Shown here in pieces: positions 11,209 through 23,200 of a stretch of DNA of 64,000 bases. Position 1 is the stretch's first letter, and every line of letters begins with the position of its first letter. Made by a program: the position numbers and the translations under genes. The stretch is from positions 1,736,001-1,800,000 of the forward strand of contig JAPTHN010000021.1 of NCBI GenBank assembly GCA_026936325.1. The letters are read 5' to 3'. Source of the stretch: Platynereis dumerilii. Taxonomy: Eukaryota > Annelida > Polychaeta > Phyllodocida > Nereididae. The notes under the pieces are model-generated. The model saw only the letters and a list, made by a program, of their open reading frames with translations. It was not told where the DNA came from and searched no databases.

Positions 11209-11402
11209 CCCCTGAGCAGTGGCCTAGCTAGAAATCCAGGAGTGGGGGGAGGGCTAGCGGGGGCTGGCACAGTCAAGAAGTCTTCAAGAAGTTCAAATAA
11301 TTTTTCAAATTTCTAAATCTGAAATGGGGGGGGGCAGTGGGGGCCACTAATCCATTTGGGGGGGGGGGGCATTGGCCTCATAGCTACGCCACTGCCCCTT
11401 AG
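11209..11402. mobile_element. hAT-type MITE with 8-bp target duplication
   Basis: The element runs 11217-11394 (178 bp). Its left end is CAGTGGCCTAGCTAG, and its right end reads CAGTGGCGTAGCTAT on the other strand. Flanks are CCCCTGAG and CCCCTTAG, an 8-bp duplication with one difference. It has internal G-runs and no coding capacity. Confidence 0.8.
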
Positions 11403-11463
11403 GGTTTGATGTTGAGACTTCTAAAATGCTCAAGTTTCCAAAACTGCCCTTAATGAATTACAT

Positions 11464-11670
11464 AGGGGCTGACCAGACCATAGTTGGGGGGGGGGGGCTA
11501 ATGATTTTACCCCTGGACGAACTTTTTTTTTTTTTCGTTCACGATGCACCGACAAAGAATTTTTTCGCATGCGGACGAGTGACAAACTCTTTATCACAAT
11601 TTTTCCAAGTTGAAAGTTGGGGACTGTTTGGACTGCTAATCTGCCATTATTCTGCTAACAGCCATCATTT
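11464..11670. mobile_element. Truncated MITE related to the 38924-39210 element
   Basis: The left end TAGGGGCTGACCAGA resembles the TAGGGGCCGACCAGA end at 38.92 kb. The interior shares a long T-run, a TTCGTTCACGATGC-like segment and a TTTTTCGCATGCGGACG-like segment. No matching right end was found, so this copy looks cut short. Confidence 0.55.
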
Positions 11671-12360
11671 TTAATTTAATCATTTAAATTATCATTCCTT
11701 TTTTTTTCTGATTCCAATCATTCCATATATATATCAGAGGCTTCTAGCAGAGGTAGATGGAACCATTAACCAAACATAATACTTTTTCAGAGGCACTAGA
11801 GGATAGAACGTGACTGTGCTGCCCTCTGCCATAAAGTTTTCAGGGTTGGAACATTTTTGACCTATTTAGATTAAAGGTCAACACAAACACATGGAGAAGA
11901 GCAACACTGCAACAGTGAAAATTTCATCGATTATAATTGCTTAAGTATGCTGGTTTTAACATGTTTAAGGTATTAGTTAGCAACATACATGTGTAGGGCC
12001 TACTGTGAGTGATTCTGCAGTCAACAGTAGGCCTAAATCTGTTCCATAATTTGGCAGAGATAGTAATAGGCCGACATGTAATCAATAGGCCTTGTTAGGC
12101 TTTAGTATAATCTTAAGTAGCCAAGTTACAAGTTGACCAAAAGGTGTGATAGCTTGTGATAGATTATAAACCAGTAAGTTAAACTTAAACTTCACCTTTT
12201 TCTTTTAAACTTTGAACTAAAGGCATGACATCCCTGAGCACCAGAATGGGAATATTATTGGGGAGGTAGGCCTAAGAGCTCATCCACGATAGTATACCAA
12301 TAAGAAAATCTTGTTTTAACTGGTACTGCATATAAAATAATAATTTTGTTCCAATTTCAG
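11671..12360. other. Upstream region or intron of the zinc-finger gene
   Basis: Contains two TAGGCCTA sites (12028-12035 and one near 12267). It ends with a pyrimidine-rich tract and CAG (12358-12360), read as the acceptor before the zinc-finger exon. A promoter or upstream exon could not be fixed. Confidence 0.4.
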
Positions 12361-12614
12361 ATCCCGAGAATATCCAGTCTTTAATGCCATGTGCGTGATG
12401 TAACACTTCAGTAAAACGTTTTACTGAATACCGTGGTGTGAAGGTATAAACTGATGAAGAAGTAGACGTTGACCATACCGCCAGTGATTACAACGGGACC
12501 AACAAAAGCTGTGCTACTAAACAAGAAGAGTGACAAGACTCTTTTACCAACTTCAAAATCGGAACCCGTTGGACAAGAATTTTTAAACAAAACAAAACGA
12601 CTCAATGAAAAGCT
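12361..12614 (+). other. Probable 5' untranslated part of the zinc-finger exon
   Basis: After TTCCAATTTCAG (ending at 12360) the sequence has no long frame until the ATG at 12615. An in-frame TGA lies at 12606-12608, just upstream of that ATG. So the protein cannot be extended 5' within this exon, and this stretch is best read as untranslated. Confidence 0.55.
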
Positions 12615-14492
12615 ATGAAAAGAGAAGCGTTACGTGAAACTGTCGTTAACAGTGCCAACGTCTGCACTGTGGATACAAAGATGGCCGAAAAGGCAAAGAA
12701 GTCTCAAGATGCTGCAGACAATGCGCAGAATGAAGACTGTCACATGACTAGTGTGAAGCCTAATTCGAAAAGAAAAAGAAAACAGGTACTGACGCTTCGG
12801 AACTTTGACGGAGAACAACCCGAATCGAAAAAACTTGGATCATCATCTGCTGATGTTTCTAATCCTGTTAAAGGGAATGTGTCAACTTCTGGAGTATGTG
12901 GTGATATGAAGACAGACATCAAATCTAATCGTGGTGACACAAAACGTGATGATATCAAGACAGATACCAAAACTATCAAACCTGATGATGATGTCATAAT
13001 ACTGGATGATGTTAAGAGTCAGGCTAAGAAATCTGACCGTGATGATATCAGTGATGTCAGTTTACTGACAGATATCACTCCTGACGCTATCGCCCAAGCG
13101 GAAATTGTCTCTAGAGGTATCACTTCTGATATCACTCCCAAATCTGTTGCGACTGTCGATAAACTTGATATCACAGCTGATTCAAGTACTCCTTTGGTTA
13201 TTGCCCCTAAATATTCTTCTATAATCTGCGAGCTTTGCAGTAGAAAATTTGTGGATGAACTCGATTTGGACACTCATTATGCTACTCATTACAAAGGCAC
13301 AGGCCCTTGTCATGTGTGCAGTGAATGTGGACAACAGTTCTCAAAACGCCATCACCTTCTGCATCATGTGAGGGTACGGATGCATTTCGAAAAGAGTTAC
13401 GTCTGCAGCATTTGTAAAGCGTCGCCATCTGGAGTATACGACATATTTAAGGGTCGACTGATCATCTATGATCACTTAAAGACTGTTCACAACTTGATGT
13501 CTGAATCTTCGATAGAGGAATGCATCATCAACTATATCAGTGCAGCTGCACACAACAAAATGAACAAATTAAACGTGATGAAGCTCATGGATGACCAACG
13601 GAATGTAGGCAGTATGGGTTCAGGCAGCAACTTCAACAACTCACACCCCGGGCGTATGAGTAGTGCGACTGCAAGTACCCTGGAGGTCGTTGATTCCGAT
13701 TCTTCTGATCAAGCAACAAATCCCCAGGAGGCAGCACCTGCTAATTCTTTCAGCCACCCTGACTACGGTTTGATTTACACCTGCTACATTTGCGAACAAG
13801 GATTCCAGCTGACTAGAGATCTGATGAAACACTCGACGATCCATTTTAGTGGGAAACGTCAAACGTGTAGGATTTGTACGGAGAGTTTCGACAAAGTTGA
13901 CAGTTTAAAATCGCACATGGCCAAACATAGAGGGCCTTCCCAATGGATTCCTGACCACCTCAGTCGATATATCAAAGTGCACGCTGGAACTGTTAAATCC
14001 TTCATTTGCAATATATGTGGTTTGAGATCGGCTAGGGTAGACTTCTTAACAAAACACTTACTGAAACATAAAAACACTTACACCGGCATCGCTGCCGAGA
14101 AGGAAAAGCTAGCTAAAGTGATATGCAAGACGAAATCCGGAATTCGTGAAGTCAGTGGAAGTCAAGATAACACATCAAATACAACGGTTCAAGGCGCATC
14201 TTCTCCGAGGCCCTCTCAGGATTCTAACAACTCTCAAGATGATGACTTTGACATTTGCCCAGAACTTCTCGATATTCCAACATTCGACTGTAACTGGTGT
14301 GGCTGCAAATGCACTGACGAACTCCAACTTGATGATCATTATTTTATACACACAAAATTCGACAAAAACATCCAAGTATTTTACCCCTGTCACGACTGCC
14401 CCAAGAGATTTGGCAGTGAGAATCATCTCTCACACCATCAAAGAATTTGGGGACATCATACACTCAAAGTTTTATCAACTAATAAAACTTAA
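12615..14492 (+). CDS. C2H2 zinc-finger protein, eight fingers
   Basis: A 625-residue protein in one exon, probably a nuclear DNA-binding regulator. The start has G at -3 and an in-frame stop 9 bases upstream. A basic stretch KRKRK (about 52-56) is a likely nuclear signal. Residues 100-190 are Asp/Thr/Lys-rich with repeated DDI/DIT motifs. Fingers with CxxC...HxxxH spacing lie at about 205-225, 235-257, 264-292 (with a long insert), 390-410, 418-438, 465-485, 559-579 and 592-615. Linkers are irregular and not the TGEKP type, so it is not a KZNF-like tandem array. The pairs 205-257 and 559-615 resemble each other (DELDLDTHY versus DELQLDDHY, then HLLHH versus HLSHH), which suggests an internal duplication. 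Ser-rich spacers separate the groups. An AATAAA overlaps the end of the frame. The specific orthologue is not recognised. Confidence 0.93.
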   Translation: MKREALRETVVNSANVCTVDTKMAEKAKKSQDAADNAQNEDCHMTSVKPNSKRKRKQVLTLRNFDGEQPESKKLGSSSADVSNPVKGNVSTSGVCGDMKTDIKSNRGDTKRDDIKTDTKTIKPDDDVIILDDVKSQAKKSDRDDISDVSLLTDITPDAIAQAEIVSRGITSDITPKSVATVDKLDITADSSTPLVIAPKYSSIICELCSRKFVDELDLDTHYATHYKGTGPCHVCSECGQQFSKRHHLLHHVRVRMHFEKSYVCSICKASPSGVYDIFKGRLIIYDHLKTVHNLMSESSIEECIINYISAAAHNKMNKLNVMKLMDDQRNVGSMGSGSNFNNSHPGRMSSATASTLEVVDSDSSDQATNPQEAAPANSFSHPDYGLIYTCYICEQGFQLTRDLMKHSTIHFSGKRQTCRICTESFDKVDSLKSHMAKHRGPSQWIPDHLSRYIKVHAGTVKSFICNICGLRSARVDFLTKHLLKHKNTYTGIAAEKEKLAKVICKTKSGIREVSGSQDNTSNTTVQGASSPRPSQDSNNSQDDDFDICPELLDIPTFDCNWCGCKCTDELQLDDHYFIHTKFDKNIQVFYPCHDCPKRFGSENHLSHHQRIWGHHTLKVLSTNKT

Positions 14493-15364
14493 ATTGTATT
14501 TTCAAATTGTTAATCTGCCAATTATCAACTAGGCCTTATTATGATTTGTGAAATCATTAAAATAGCATTTGTTATATTTTGAGAAATTATTTTCTTCGGA
14601 GATAATTAATTTGAATGATTTCATCTAGCTCTTCTACATAAATGGTACTATCTGCATGTTGAATTAAGTTTAAAATTTGTTGACCTAGTGACTATTGACT
14701 AAGTTTAAATTTTACTCTTTCTTCTGCTAATTGATCACGGTGTCATTATTTCCATTTTATACAGTGTCATAAATTCCATTTATGAGAAATTCCAGAGACA
14801 ATTAAGACCTTTTAATTGAGAAAATTAAAAAACTCTTGTAGACCTATGTCTTGTAGTCTAAGAGGTGGTACGTGCATGTCGCCTTGAGAAATATTTTTTT
14901 ATGTACTGACTTTGATATTGTGTTAACTTGTTGGTTTGCTAACTCTACTTTTATAGATGATTTAAGGATGATAAGTTGTTTGTTGGAACATTTTAGAATG
15001 GTTGCATGGTATTCACTATTCATGGTATAGGCAGTTTAGGCAGGTTAGCCGGGTAATTATGTATGAATTATTTGATCACTACACTCTGTCTAAATTGTTA
15101 AATCTATGTTATTTTCTTATGATTTTGAAGTTTATGCAAATTACAATATTTCTCATTGATTATGAAATTTATTTTGATGTTAACTTAATGATATAAATAA
15201 GGTTTTCAAGTCATTTGATGATTTCGTGATATTTTTTGACAATGTGGTTCTTTCTCATCGTGACAATGGTTGTGCTTAAATGTCATACATAGTATTTTTT
15301 TGGATTGAACACAATTTATGACTGGGGTTGGTTGGAATTTTGTCGAAAGTTTCAGAGAAAGTTG
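14493..15364 (+). other. Probable 3' untranslated and intergenic DNA
   Basis: AT-rich sequence after the stop, with no second gene recognised. Several AATAAA/ATTAAA-like signals occur, and the true poly(A) site cannot be chosen by eye. Confidence 0.4.
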
Positions 15365-15699
15365 ATTCCGCTCCTGGGGGGGGTACTCACTATGTTCAAG
15401 TGTACACCTATGCTCGGCTCAGTAGGCCCCCTTTTTCAACTGAAACATTCCTAGAGTTGGGCCTAAAAATCTGAAATAATTCCTAGAGTTGGCCCCTAAA
15501 TTTAAATAGGAACTTTTATCGAATCGCGATGTTAATTTTTGGTGAAATTATGGGTTAATACCTGGGAAAAACAGACAAATACCATTGCGGCAACCAAAAA
15601 AATTCCTAGAGTCGGGCCTAGCACCGGGTCTAGTCGCCGAACTTCCAGCCTAGCATACGTATCAGAAAAAATTTTGAGTACCCCCCCCAGGATTCCGCT
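15365..15699. mobile_element. MITE with CCTGGGGGGGGTACTCA ends and 8-bp target duplication
   Basis: The element runs 15373-15691 (319 bp). The ends are inverted copies of CCTGGGGG-TACTCA. The flanks are a perfect ATTCCGCT duplication (15365-15372 and 15692-15699). Inside, a TTCCTAGAGTTGGGCCTA-like motif repeats about three times. The 8-bp duplication fits hAT or a related superfamily, but the termini are not the CA...TG type of the other MITEs here. Confidence 0.82.
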
Positions 15700-16451
15700 C
15701 TGTCAGAATTTTATTACCCTATGCTATTAGGCATTTATTTGAAAAGTGGGGCCAAAACTAAAATGGCCACTGCATAAAAGTGATACATCCAATTTCCATG
15801 GGTATTGTGTTTTCTGATAGAATTGTCATAGGGCTATCAGAAAAAAATATAATGACACTTTTAATTACAGTTTCCACTCTAAGAGGCTCAAAAAACATCA
15901 AAAATCGAGTTTTAAAAGGTCCCCGGTTTTTAGACCCAATTTGGGTAGGCTGGCATTTTTGTCCAGGACATCCCACAGCAATAATCAATATTTCACAGCA
16001 TCTCGTATGCCTTCAGGTACAATAAAAAAATATCAGGTGATTTTTGAAAAATCGTCCACTCTTGGTTTTTGGGGCATAAAGGTTCGAAAGCAGACTGTCA
16101 CACCTTAGTGTGACTATTGAAAGAGTGACATAAGTGCATTTTGTCAGCAGTAGAACCACATTCAGCCATGAAAATATATTTTATTTGTGTAGAACTAGGT
16201 CCCATCTTTCTTAGAAAAGTCAAATTACATACCTGTTGTCATTATTAAGAGAGGGGTGAGCCCTCAAAGCACTGTAACGTACGGAACAGTTCGTGTAACG
16301 TACCTCACGCTGTAGAAAATTGTGTAAAAATGACTAAGTCCAACATCAGAGTGATCATTGTGACCTTTCTGTGTGACTGTAGTGATTGTAGAGTGACTGT
16401 CATGTCTCAGACAGACACAATGTCATATTGATTGCCATTCTTTTTGAATTC
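15700..16451. other. No gene seen
   Basis: Contains scattered GTGACTGT/AGTGTGACT motifs (about 16095-16130 and 16375-16410) resembling the motif that dominates the satellites downstream. No coding segment was supported. Confidence 0.4.
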
Positions 16452-16566
16452 TTGATGGCTATTTTCGATTGCTATTTTCGATTGCTATTTTCGATTGCTA
16501 TTTTCGATTGCTATTTTCGATTGCTATTCTCGATTGCTATTCTCGATTGCTATTCTCGATTGCTAT
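16452..16566. repeat. 13-bp minisatellite TATTTTCGATTGC
   Basis: About nine near-perfect tandem units (the later ones read TATTCTCGATTGC). Open frames across it are repeat artefacts. Confidence 0.92.
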
Positions 16567-16636
16567 GAATGGACTTCACAAGCCTCAAAGCTCAGATCTG
16601 TGTTCAGCATGTTCACTGGTCAGGTCCAAGAAGATC

Positions 16637-16735
<99 letters not shown>

Positions 16736-16762
16736 GCCTGTCTATCTATCTTTTTATCTGTC
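16637..16762. repeat. (TATC)n microsatellite
   Basis: About 100 bp of pure TATC followed by interrupted TCTG/TCTT units. No SINE head was recognised next to it. Confidence 0.95.
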
Positions 16763-17117
16763 TTTTATTCATCTAGAAAGAAAGAAAAAAGAATACATGT
16801 GCATACTTTTTTTACATGTAAATACATTTGTATGAAAAACCCAATGATCTAAGTTCCAGTGACTGTCAGCGTCAGAATAATATATAGTCACAATGATCAC
16901 TCTTACAATTGGCCTCACAACAGTCACACTGGCAGCAATTGAAGCATGGGATAGGCAATTGCTATTATCAATAGTACATATTAATTGTACATTAGAAAAG
17001 TGATGGTTAGCAGTAAAATACTTTTCTGCTCCCATGGAGCATCAGTATGTTTTAACAACCAAAAATTCCAGTAAGCACTTTGTTACTCTACAGGATTTGT
17101 TTAGAAAGTAAATAAAT
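16763..17117. other. No gene seen
   Basis: AT-rich sequence. The GTGACTGT/GTCACA motif recurs at about 16860-16935. Confidence 0.4.
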
Positions 17118-17120
17118 TAC

Positions 17121-17197
<77 letters not shown>
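17118..17197. repeat. (GATA)n microsatellite
   Basis: About 20 uninterrupted GATA units. Confidence 0.95.
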
Positions 17198-17619
17198 TAC
17201 ATCACACATTGGCCTAAAATCAACTGCTTTGAACTGTTTGGCCTGTAAATGTTAAAATTATGCCTCTTTCTGCAAAAATGACTATTTTTATTTATATGCA
17301 CCAGTTGTATCTTGCCATTATTCTTGGACTTGTGAATTTCTTTTCATAAACTTAACCAAGTGTAAGTTCAAGCATTCAGATCAAAATGAGACCAGAAAAA
17401 GTGTTGTAACCTTCATTTTTAAGTAGTTTTTGAAGTGCAGATTTTGTCTTAAAAAATGCTTAAATCCACTCATATAAGCAACATCAGATGCACCTATGTA
17501 ATACGAAGCACAAAATAGTTATGAGAGCATAATAAGATTATCTGCAGAGCTAAATTTTCATGAAAAATAAGTTCCATGGTATTTTTTAAGATTTCTGGTA
17601 ACTTCCATTAGAAATCCTA
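17198..17619. other. No gene seen
   Basis: AT-rich DNA before the satellite array. Nothing recognised. Confidence 0.4.
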
Positions 17620-20270
17620 GGGACCGGGTCTGTCAGGTCTGGATTATCTTTAATGTATGTTTTAAAATAAGGTGCCCTTGGGAAGGTTAAATCACCAAAG
17701 TCACAGTAATGAAAGTTAGGCTCTGTACATTTGGAATAGGCAGAACTAATTCTTCAATCACCATAGTCACAGTAACGGAAGTCACATTTTGTGGTCATTA
17801 TTTTTGGAATCAGACAGATTCTCGATATTATCGTTAAAGGGGAATATGGTTATTTTTAAAATCATCATTGTCACAGTAATGAAAGTTACAGTTCATGGTA
17901 AGTAGGATTTGAGTTTTTCCAACATTATTTTGAATTAGAAAGGTTAACTATTAAATCACCAAAGTCACAGTAATGAAAGTCAGGCTCTGTAAGTTTGGAA
18001 TAGGCAGAACTAATTCTTCAATCACCATAGTCATGGTAACGAAAGTCACATTTCGTGGTCATTATTTTTTTAATCTGTCACATTCTCGGTATTATTGTTA
18101 AAGGGGAATCTGGTTGTTTAATCGTCATTGTCACAGCAATGAAAGTGACAAGTCAAGTCAAATATTTTTTATTAAAGTGACCTGCAGTTTACACTGCCCG
18201 TCCTCTAAGGCCTACATTTCATGGTCTGTTGGATTGGAGTTTTTCCAACATTATTTTGAAAAAGAGAGGTTAGTTATTAAATCACCAAAGTCACAGTAAT
18301 GAAAGTCAGGCTCTGTAGATTCGGAATGAGTCACATCAACAGAATTGTTAAAGTGAATCTAGTTATTAGATAAAACTGTTGTCTGATTTTGGGGGTCCTT
18401 TACCATATGCAGAGCACCCAGCTTGTCATTTTATTGTAAAATACTGATAAAGGGAAAGGTTAGTTATTTTCAAATCACATGAATAATTATTCAATCACTT
18501 TAGTCACGGCCATTATGTTTGGAATCTCTAACATTCTCACATGATTGTCATTTAAGGAGAAACTAGTTATTTAATGATCATTGAACATTCCAGTATTAAA
18601 ATCATATTTCATGTTCTATAGGACTAGAGTTAGACATATTTCCAACATTATTTTGAAAAGGAAAGCTAATAAATCACCCTTGTCACAATAATGAGTGAAA
18701 GGCTCTGTAGGTTTGGAATCAGTGACATTCTCAACAGGATTGTAAATGGGGAATCAATTATTTTACCATTTAATGTCCTAGTAACGAAAGACACATATCA
18801 TGGTCTAGGATTAGTGATAGTCATATTTTCAACATTATCTGGAAAAAGAAAGGTTAGTCTTTCAATCACCATAGCAGTAACAAAAGTCACATAACTTAGT
18901 CTGCAGGTTTGGTATCAGTCACATTCTCAACAGAATTGTAAAATGGAATTAAGTTATTTGATCAATTATTGTCCCAGTAATGTAAATCACATTTAATGGT
19001 CTGCTGGATTGTAGGTAGTCAATACTAGTCATGTTTTCAACCTTATTTGGAAAAGGAAAGGTTCTTCATTTAATCACCTTAGTCACTGTAACGAAAGTCA
19101 CATTTCTTAGTCTGTAGGTTTGGAATGAGTCAAATTCTCAAAATTATTGCCATAAAGCAAATCTAGTTATTTCATCATCATAGTCATGGTAGTAATAGCT
19201 ACATCCAATGGTCTGTGGCTTAGAATCAATCACATTTGCAACATGATTGTCATAAGGCAAGAATAATTATTTAATCACCATAGTCATTGTAATGAAAGTC
19301 ACACCCCTTGGTCTGTAGATTCCGAATCTGTTACATTCTCAACATTAATTGTCAAAGATGAATCTAGTTATTTAGTCATAAATGTCCCAGTAATGCAAGT
19401 CACATGTCATGCATGGGCTGTAGGACCAATGGCAGTCAAATTTTCAATATTATTTGGAAAAGGAAAGGTTCGTCATTTTGTCATTTAATCACTGTAGTCA
19501 CAGCAACGAAAGTCAAATTTCCTAGTCTGTAGGTTTCGAATCAGTCACATCCTCAACATGATCAGTGGCGCGGAGGCACCTGTGGGGACACGTGATTCTC
19601 TGGAGTGGAGCACCCTCTAAACTAACAGTATATTTTAGATAAAGTCAAGAAATTCATATGAAGGGCACCTGGCTGGGGTCACAGGTCTAATATGGGGGCA
19701 CGTGCCCCCCCCACACCCCAATGCCACCCCATAGGTATGCCACTGAACATGATTGTCATAAAACAAATCCATTTAATTATTTCATCATCATAGTCATGAC
19801 AGTAATAGTCACATTGCCTCGTTTATGGCTTCATAATTAGCCTAATTCTCAGCATGATTGTCATTACGCAAGACTGATTATTTAGTCACCATGGTCACAG
19901 TAATGATAGTTAGGCTCAATGTTTTGCAGGTTTGGAATCAGTCGCATCCTAAACGTTATTGTCGAAGTGAGAGTGGGGCTATTTAATCGCCATAGTCACA
20001 GTAATGTCTTATGAAAGTATTTCATGGTGTGTTGGCTTGAAATAAGTCACATTCCTAACATAGGCAAATTTAGTTGTTTAATCACCATAGTCACAATAAT
20101 AAAAGTCATATTTTGTGGCCTGCAAGTTTGTAATCAGTCACCTTCTCAACATGATTGTCATAATGCAAATCTAATTATTGCTTCATCCTGGTCATGGTGG
20201 TGATAGTCGCATTTTAAGGTCTGTGGGTTAACTGTTATAGTAAATGATCATGTTTAAAATGTTACTGGTA
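17620..20270. repeat. Satellite 1: AATCACCATAGTCACAGTAA repeats with higher-order structure
   Basis: Monomers of roughly 65-105 bp share AATCACCA(A/T)AGTCACAGTAATGAAAGTCA, followed by a TTTGGAAT-CAGTCACATTCTCAACA-like part. In the left half three monomer types recur in order (starts near 17690, 17758 and 17862, then again near 17955, 18020 and 18121), giving a higher-order unit of about 265 bp. Divergence rises to the right. A hAT-type MITE is inserted at 19563-19745, and an unrelated 60-bp piece near 18150-18215. Confidence 0.88.
19555..19753. mobile_element. hAT-type MITE inside satellite 1
   Basis: The element runs 19563-19745 (183 bp). Ends are CAGTGGCGCGG and, on the other strand, CAGTGGCATACC. 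Flanks are a perfect AACATGAT duplication (19555-19562 and 19746-19753). It interrupts a satellite monomer (TCAACATGATTGTCAT is restored when it is removed), so it is younger than the array. Confidence 0.87.
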
Positions 20271-20279
20271 CCTAATTTA

Positions 20280-23200
20280 CATGAAATGTGACTGCTATTA
20301 AAGTGACCATTGCAAAAAAAAATAGCCGTGTATTTTTGCTGATTGTTCATTCACGTGGTTGTATTTTAGCCAAAACGTAACCTGAAGTGACTGTTTTCTG
20401 TGACTGTTGTGACTGTTTTTTTATGTGATTATCGTGACTATTGTGTGATCATTCTACAATTTTTTTAAAGAATTTTCATTGGAATCGAGTAATATGTTTA
20501 GTCGTTTGTTGATCCAAAAAATACTTTTTCCGCAACAGGGACCATTTGGACTAAACATCAGCCATATCAGATTACCTGGATTCAAAGATTTTTTTTTTGG
20601 TCTGGACTGTCGTGTCCTAGGGACCTTTTTGGCCTCACTTTTCAAATAAATGCCATCATGTGAAGCCCTAAATTGCTGAATGGTGAAGGTACTGCCATGA
20701 CTGTTCATGTCAGCACATTTTAGCCAAAATAATACAGAAGTGACTGTCTTCTGTAGTCCCTGATACGGAAAAGTAATTTTGGGGCCAACAGGTCTCTGGA
20801 TTTTTCGTGAAAATTCACTGAAAAATTAGTAAATTGGTCACATAACAGTCACAACAGTCACGCACAAAAACCATCGCGACAGTCACAGAAGACAGTCACT
20901 TCAGTACTGTTTTTGCTAAAATGTGCCGACGTGAACAGTCATGACAGTACCCTGAACTCAGTAATAAAGGGCTTCACATGATGGCATTTTTTTGAAAAAT
21001 GGGGCCAAAAATGTCCCCAGGAGCAAAAAAGTGAATCTCTGAAACCATATACACTGCGTTCCAAATTATTATGCAACTATGCTTTTTTGCAATATCTCAA
21101 AAAGAAATAACACTATTGGGATATCCTTTACACATAATGACATGTGTGCCATGAAGCAAATATTCTGTGACTTTCATCCAATTATGTTGTTTTGGTGAGG
21201 AGTTATGCTATGTAATCAGGTTTTTGGGGTGTTCCCAATTATTATGCAATTTCTTGAAAAGCTTCCATTGCCACCCAAAATCAACAAAGTTGATTCTGAA
21301 TTGATATTAGAATATACATCATAACACTAAATAAAAAATGGAACCATCATTTCAAACGTGGAGACCATCATGACCAAGAAATCAATATAATACATCTGCA
21401 TTGAAAAACCATTGAAATTGGCTTTTTTCTCAATAAAAAAGCCTCCCATGCTCTTAAAAAATTTAATATCAATAAAATTCCAGCTTAGAATATATATATA
21501 GCACACCACAGTCATACTGTGAGATGAAACACCAAATCCGGTATCTCTACAAAATATGACACCAAATCAAAAACTCACACTTCGGTTTCCCATTGGAATA
21601 GCATTGGCAATGGGATGTGTTCAATTCATTTCAAGATATTTGTCAAATATAGTCGTGCAACTTAATTGCCATTGGTTTACAGGAGAGCTATAAACCTAAG
21701 AAAAGTGGTTAATGAGTTAGGTAATGATTTTTCATTTTGTCTGGCTATCAGAGGGTTTTTATTGCAATAAAACTGTAATTTCAATGCTATTGCAATGCAG
21801 TGAAATAACATTAATTTCTTGGCTATGAATGCATCTACTTTTGAAATGATGGTTACACTTTTTCTTTTGTGTTATGGGGTATATGTTGATGGCATCTTCA
21901 GATTAGTTTTGGTCATTTTGAGTGGCCATGGATGCTTTTCCAAGAATTTGCATAATAATTGGGAACACCACAAAACATCATTATGTGGCATAACTCCCAA
22001 CTGAGTCAATGGAATTGGACAAAATTGGCAGGATATTAGCTCCATGGTACACTTATCATTACGTGTAAAGGATATTCAAATAGTGTTATTTCTTTTTGAG
22101 ATAATGCAAAAAAGCATAGTTGCATAATAATTGGGAACGCAGTGTAATCTGATATGGCAAATGTTTAGTCCAAGTGGTCCCTGATACGGAAAAAGTAATT
22201 TTGGGGCCAAAAGGTCTCTGGATTTTTCGTGAAAATTCACTGAAAAAATTAGTAAATTGGTCACACGATAGTCACAACAGTCATGCAAAAAAAGACAATC
22301 ACAACTGTCTTTTGGACTAAACATTTGTTATCGGGTTTCAGAGATTTACTATATTGCTCCTGGGGACATTTTTGGTCTCACTTAAAAAATGCCATCATGT
22401 GAAGCCCTAAATTGCTGAATGGTCAGGGTAGTGTCATGACTGTTCATGTCAGCACATTTTGGCCAAAATAATACTGAAGTGACTGCCTTCTGTGACAGTT
22501 TTTTTTTGCGTGACTGTTGTGACTATTGTGTGACCAATTTACTAATTTTCTAATGAATTTTCACAAAAAATCCAGTGACCTGTTGGCCCCAAAAATGACT
22601 TTTTCCGTAACAGGGAACACTTGGACTAGACATTTGCCATATCAGATTATTTGGATTCAGAGATTCACTTTTTTGCTCCTGGGGACATTTTTGGCCCAAC
22701 TTTTTAAGAAACTGCTATCATGTGAAGCCCTAAATTTCTGAATGGTCAAGTAGTGTCATGACTGTTCATGTCAGCACATTTTAGCCAAAGTAATACTGAT
22801 GTGACTGCCTTCTGTGACTGTTGTGATGGTTTTTTTTGCGTGACTGTTATGACTATTGTGTGACCAATTTACTAATTTTCTAATGAATTTTCACAAACAT
22901 CCAGTGACCTGTTCGCCCCAAAAATTACTTTTTCCGTAAAAGGGATCACTTGGATATTTGCCATATCAGACTATTGGGATTCAGAGATTTACTTTTTTGC
23001 TCCTGGGGACATTTTCGGCCCCACTTTTTAAAAAAATGCCATCATGTGAAGCCCCAAATTGCTGAATGGTCAAGTAGTGTCATGACTGTTCATGTCAGCA
23101 CATTTTAGCCAAAGTAATACTGATGTGACTGCCTTCTGTGACTGTTGTGATGGTTTTTTTTGCGTGACTGTTGTGACTATTGTGTGACCGATTTACTAAT

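Noticed and set aside
12630-14077. Minus-strand frames within the zinc-finger exon
   Set aside because: Antisense to a frame with eight intact C2H2 fingers. They have no motifs of their own.
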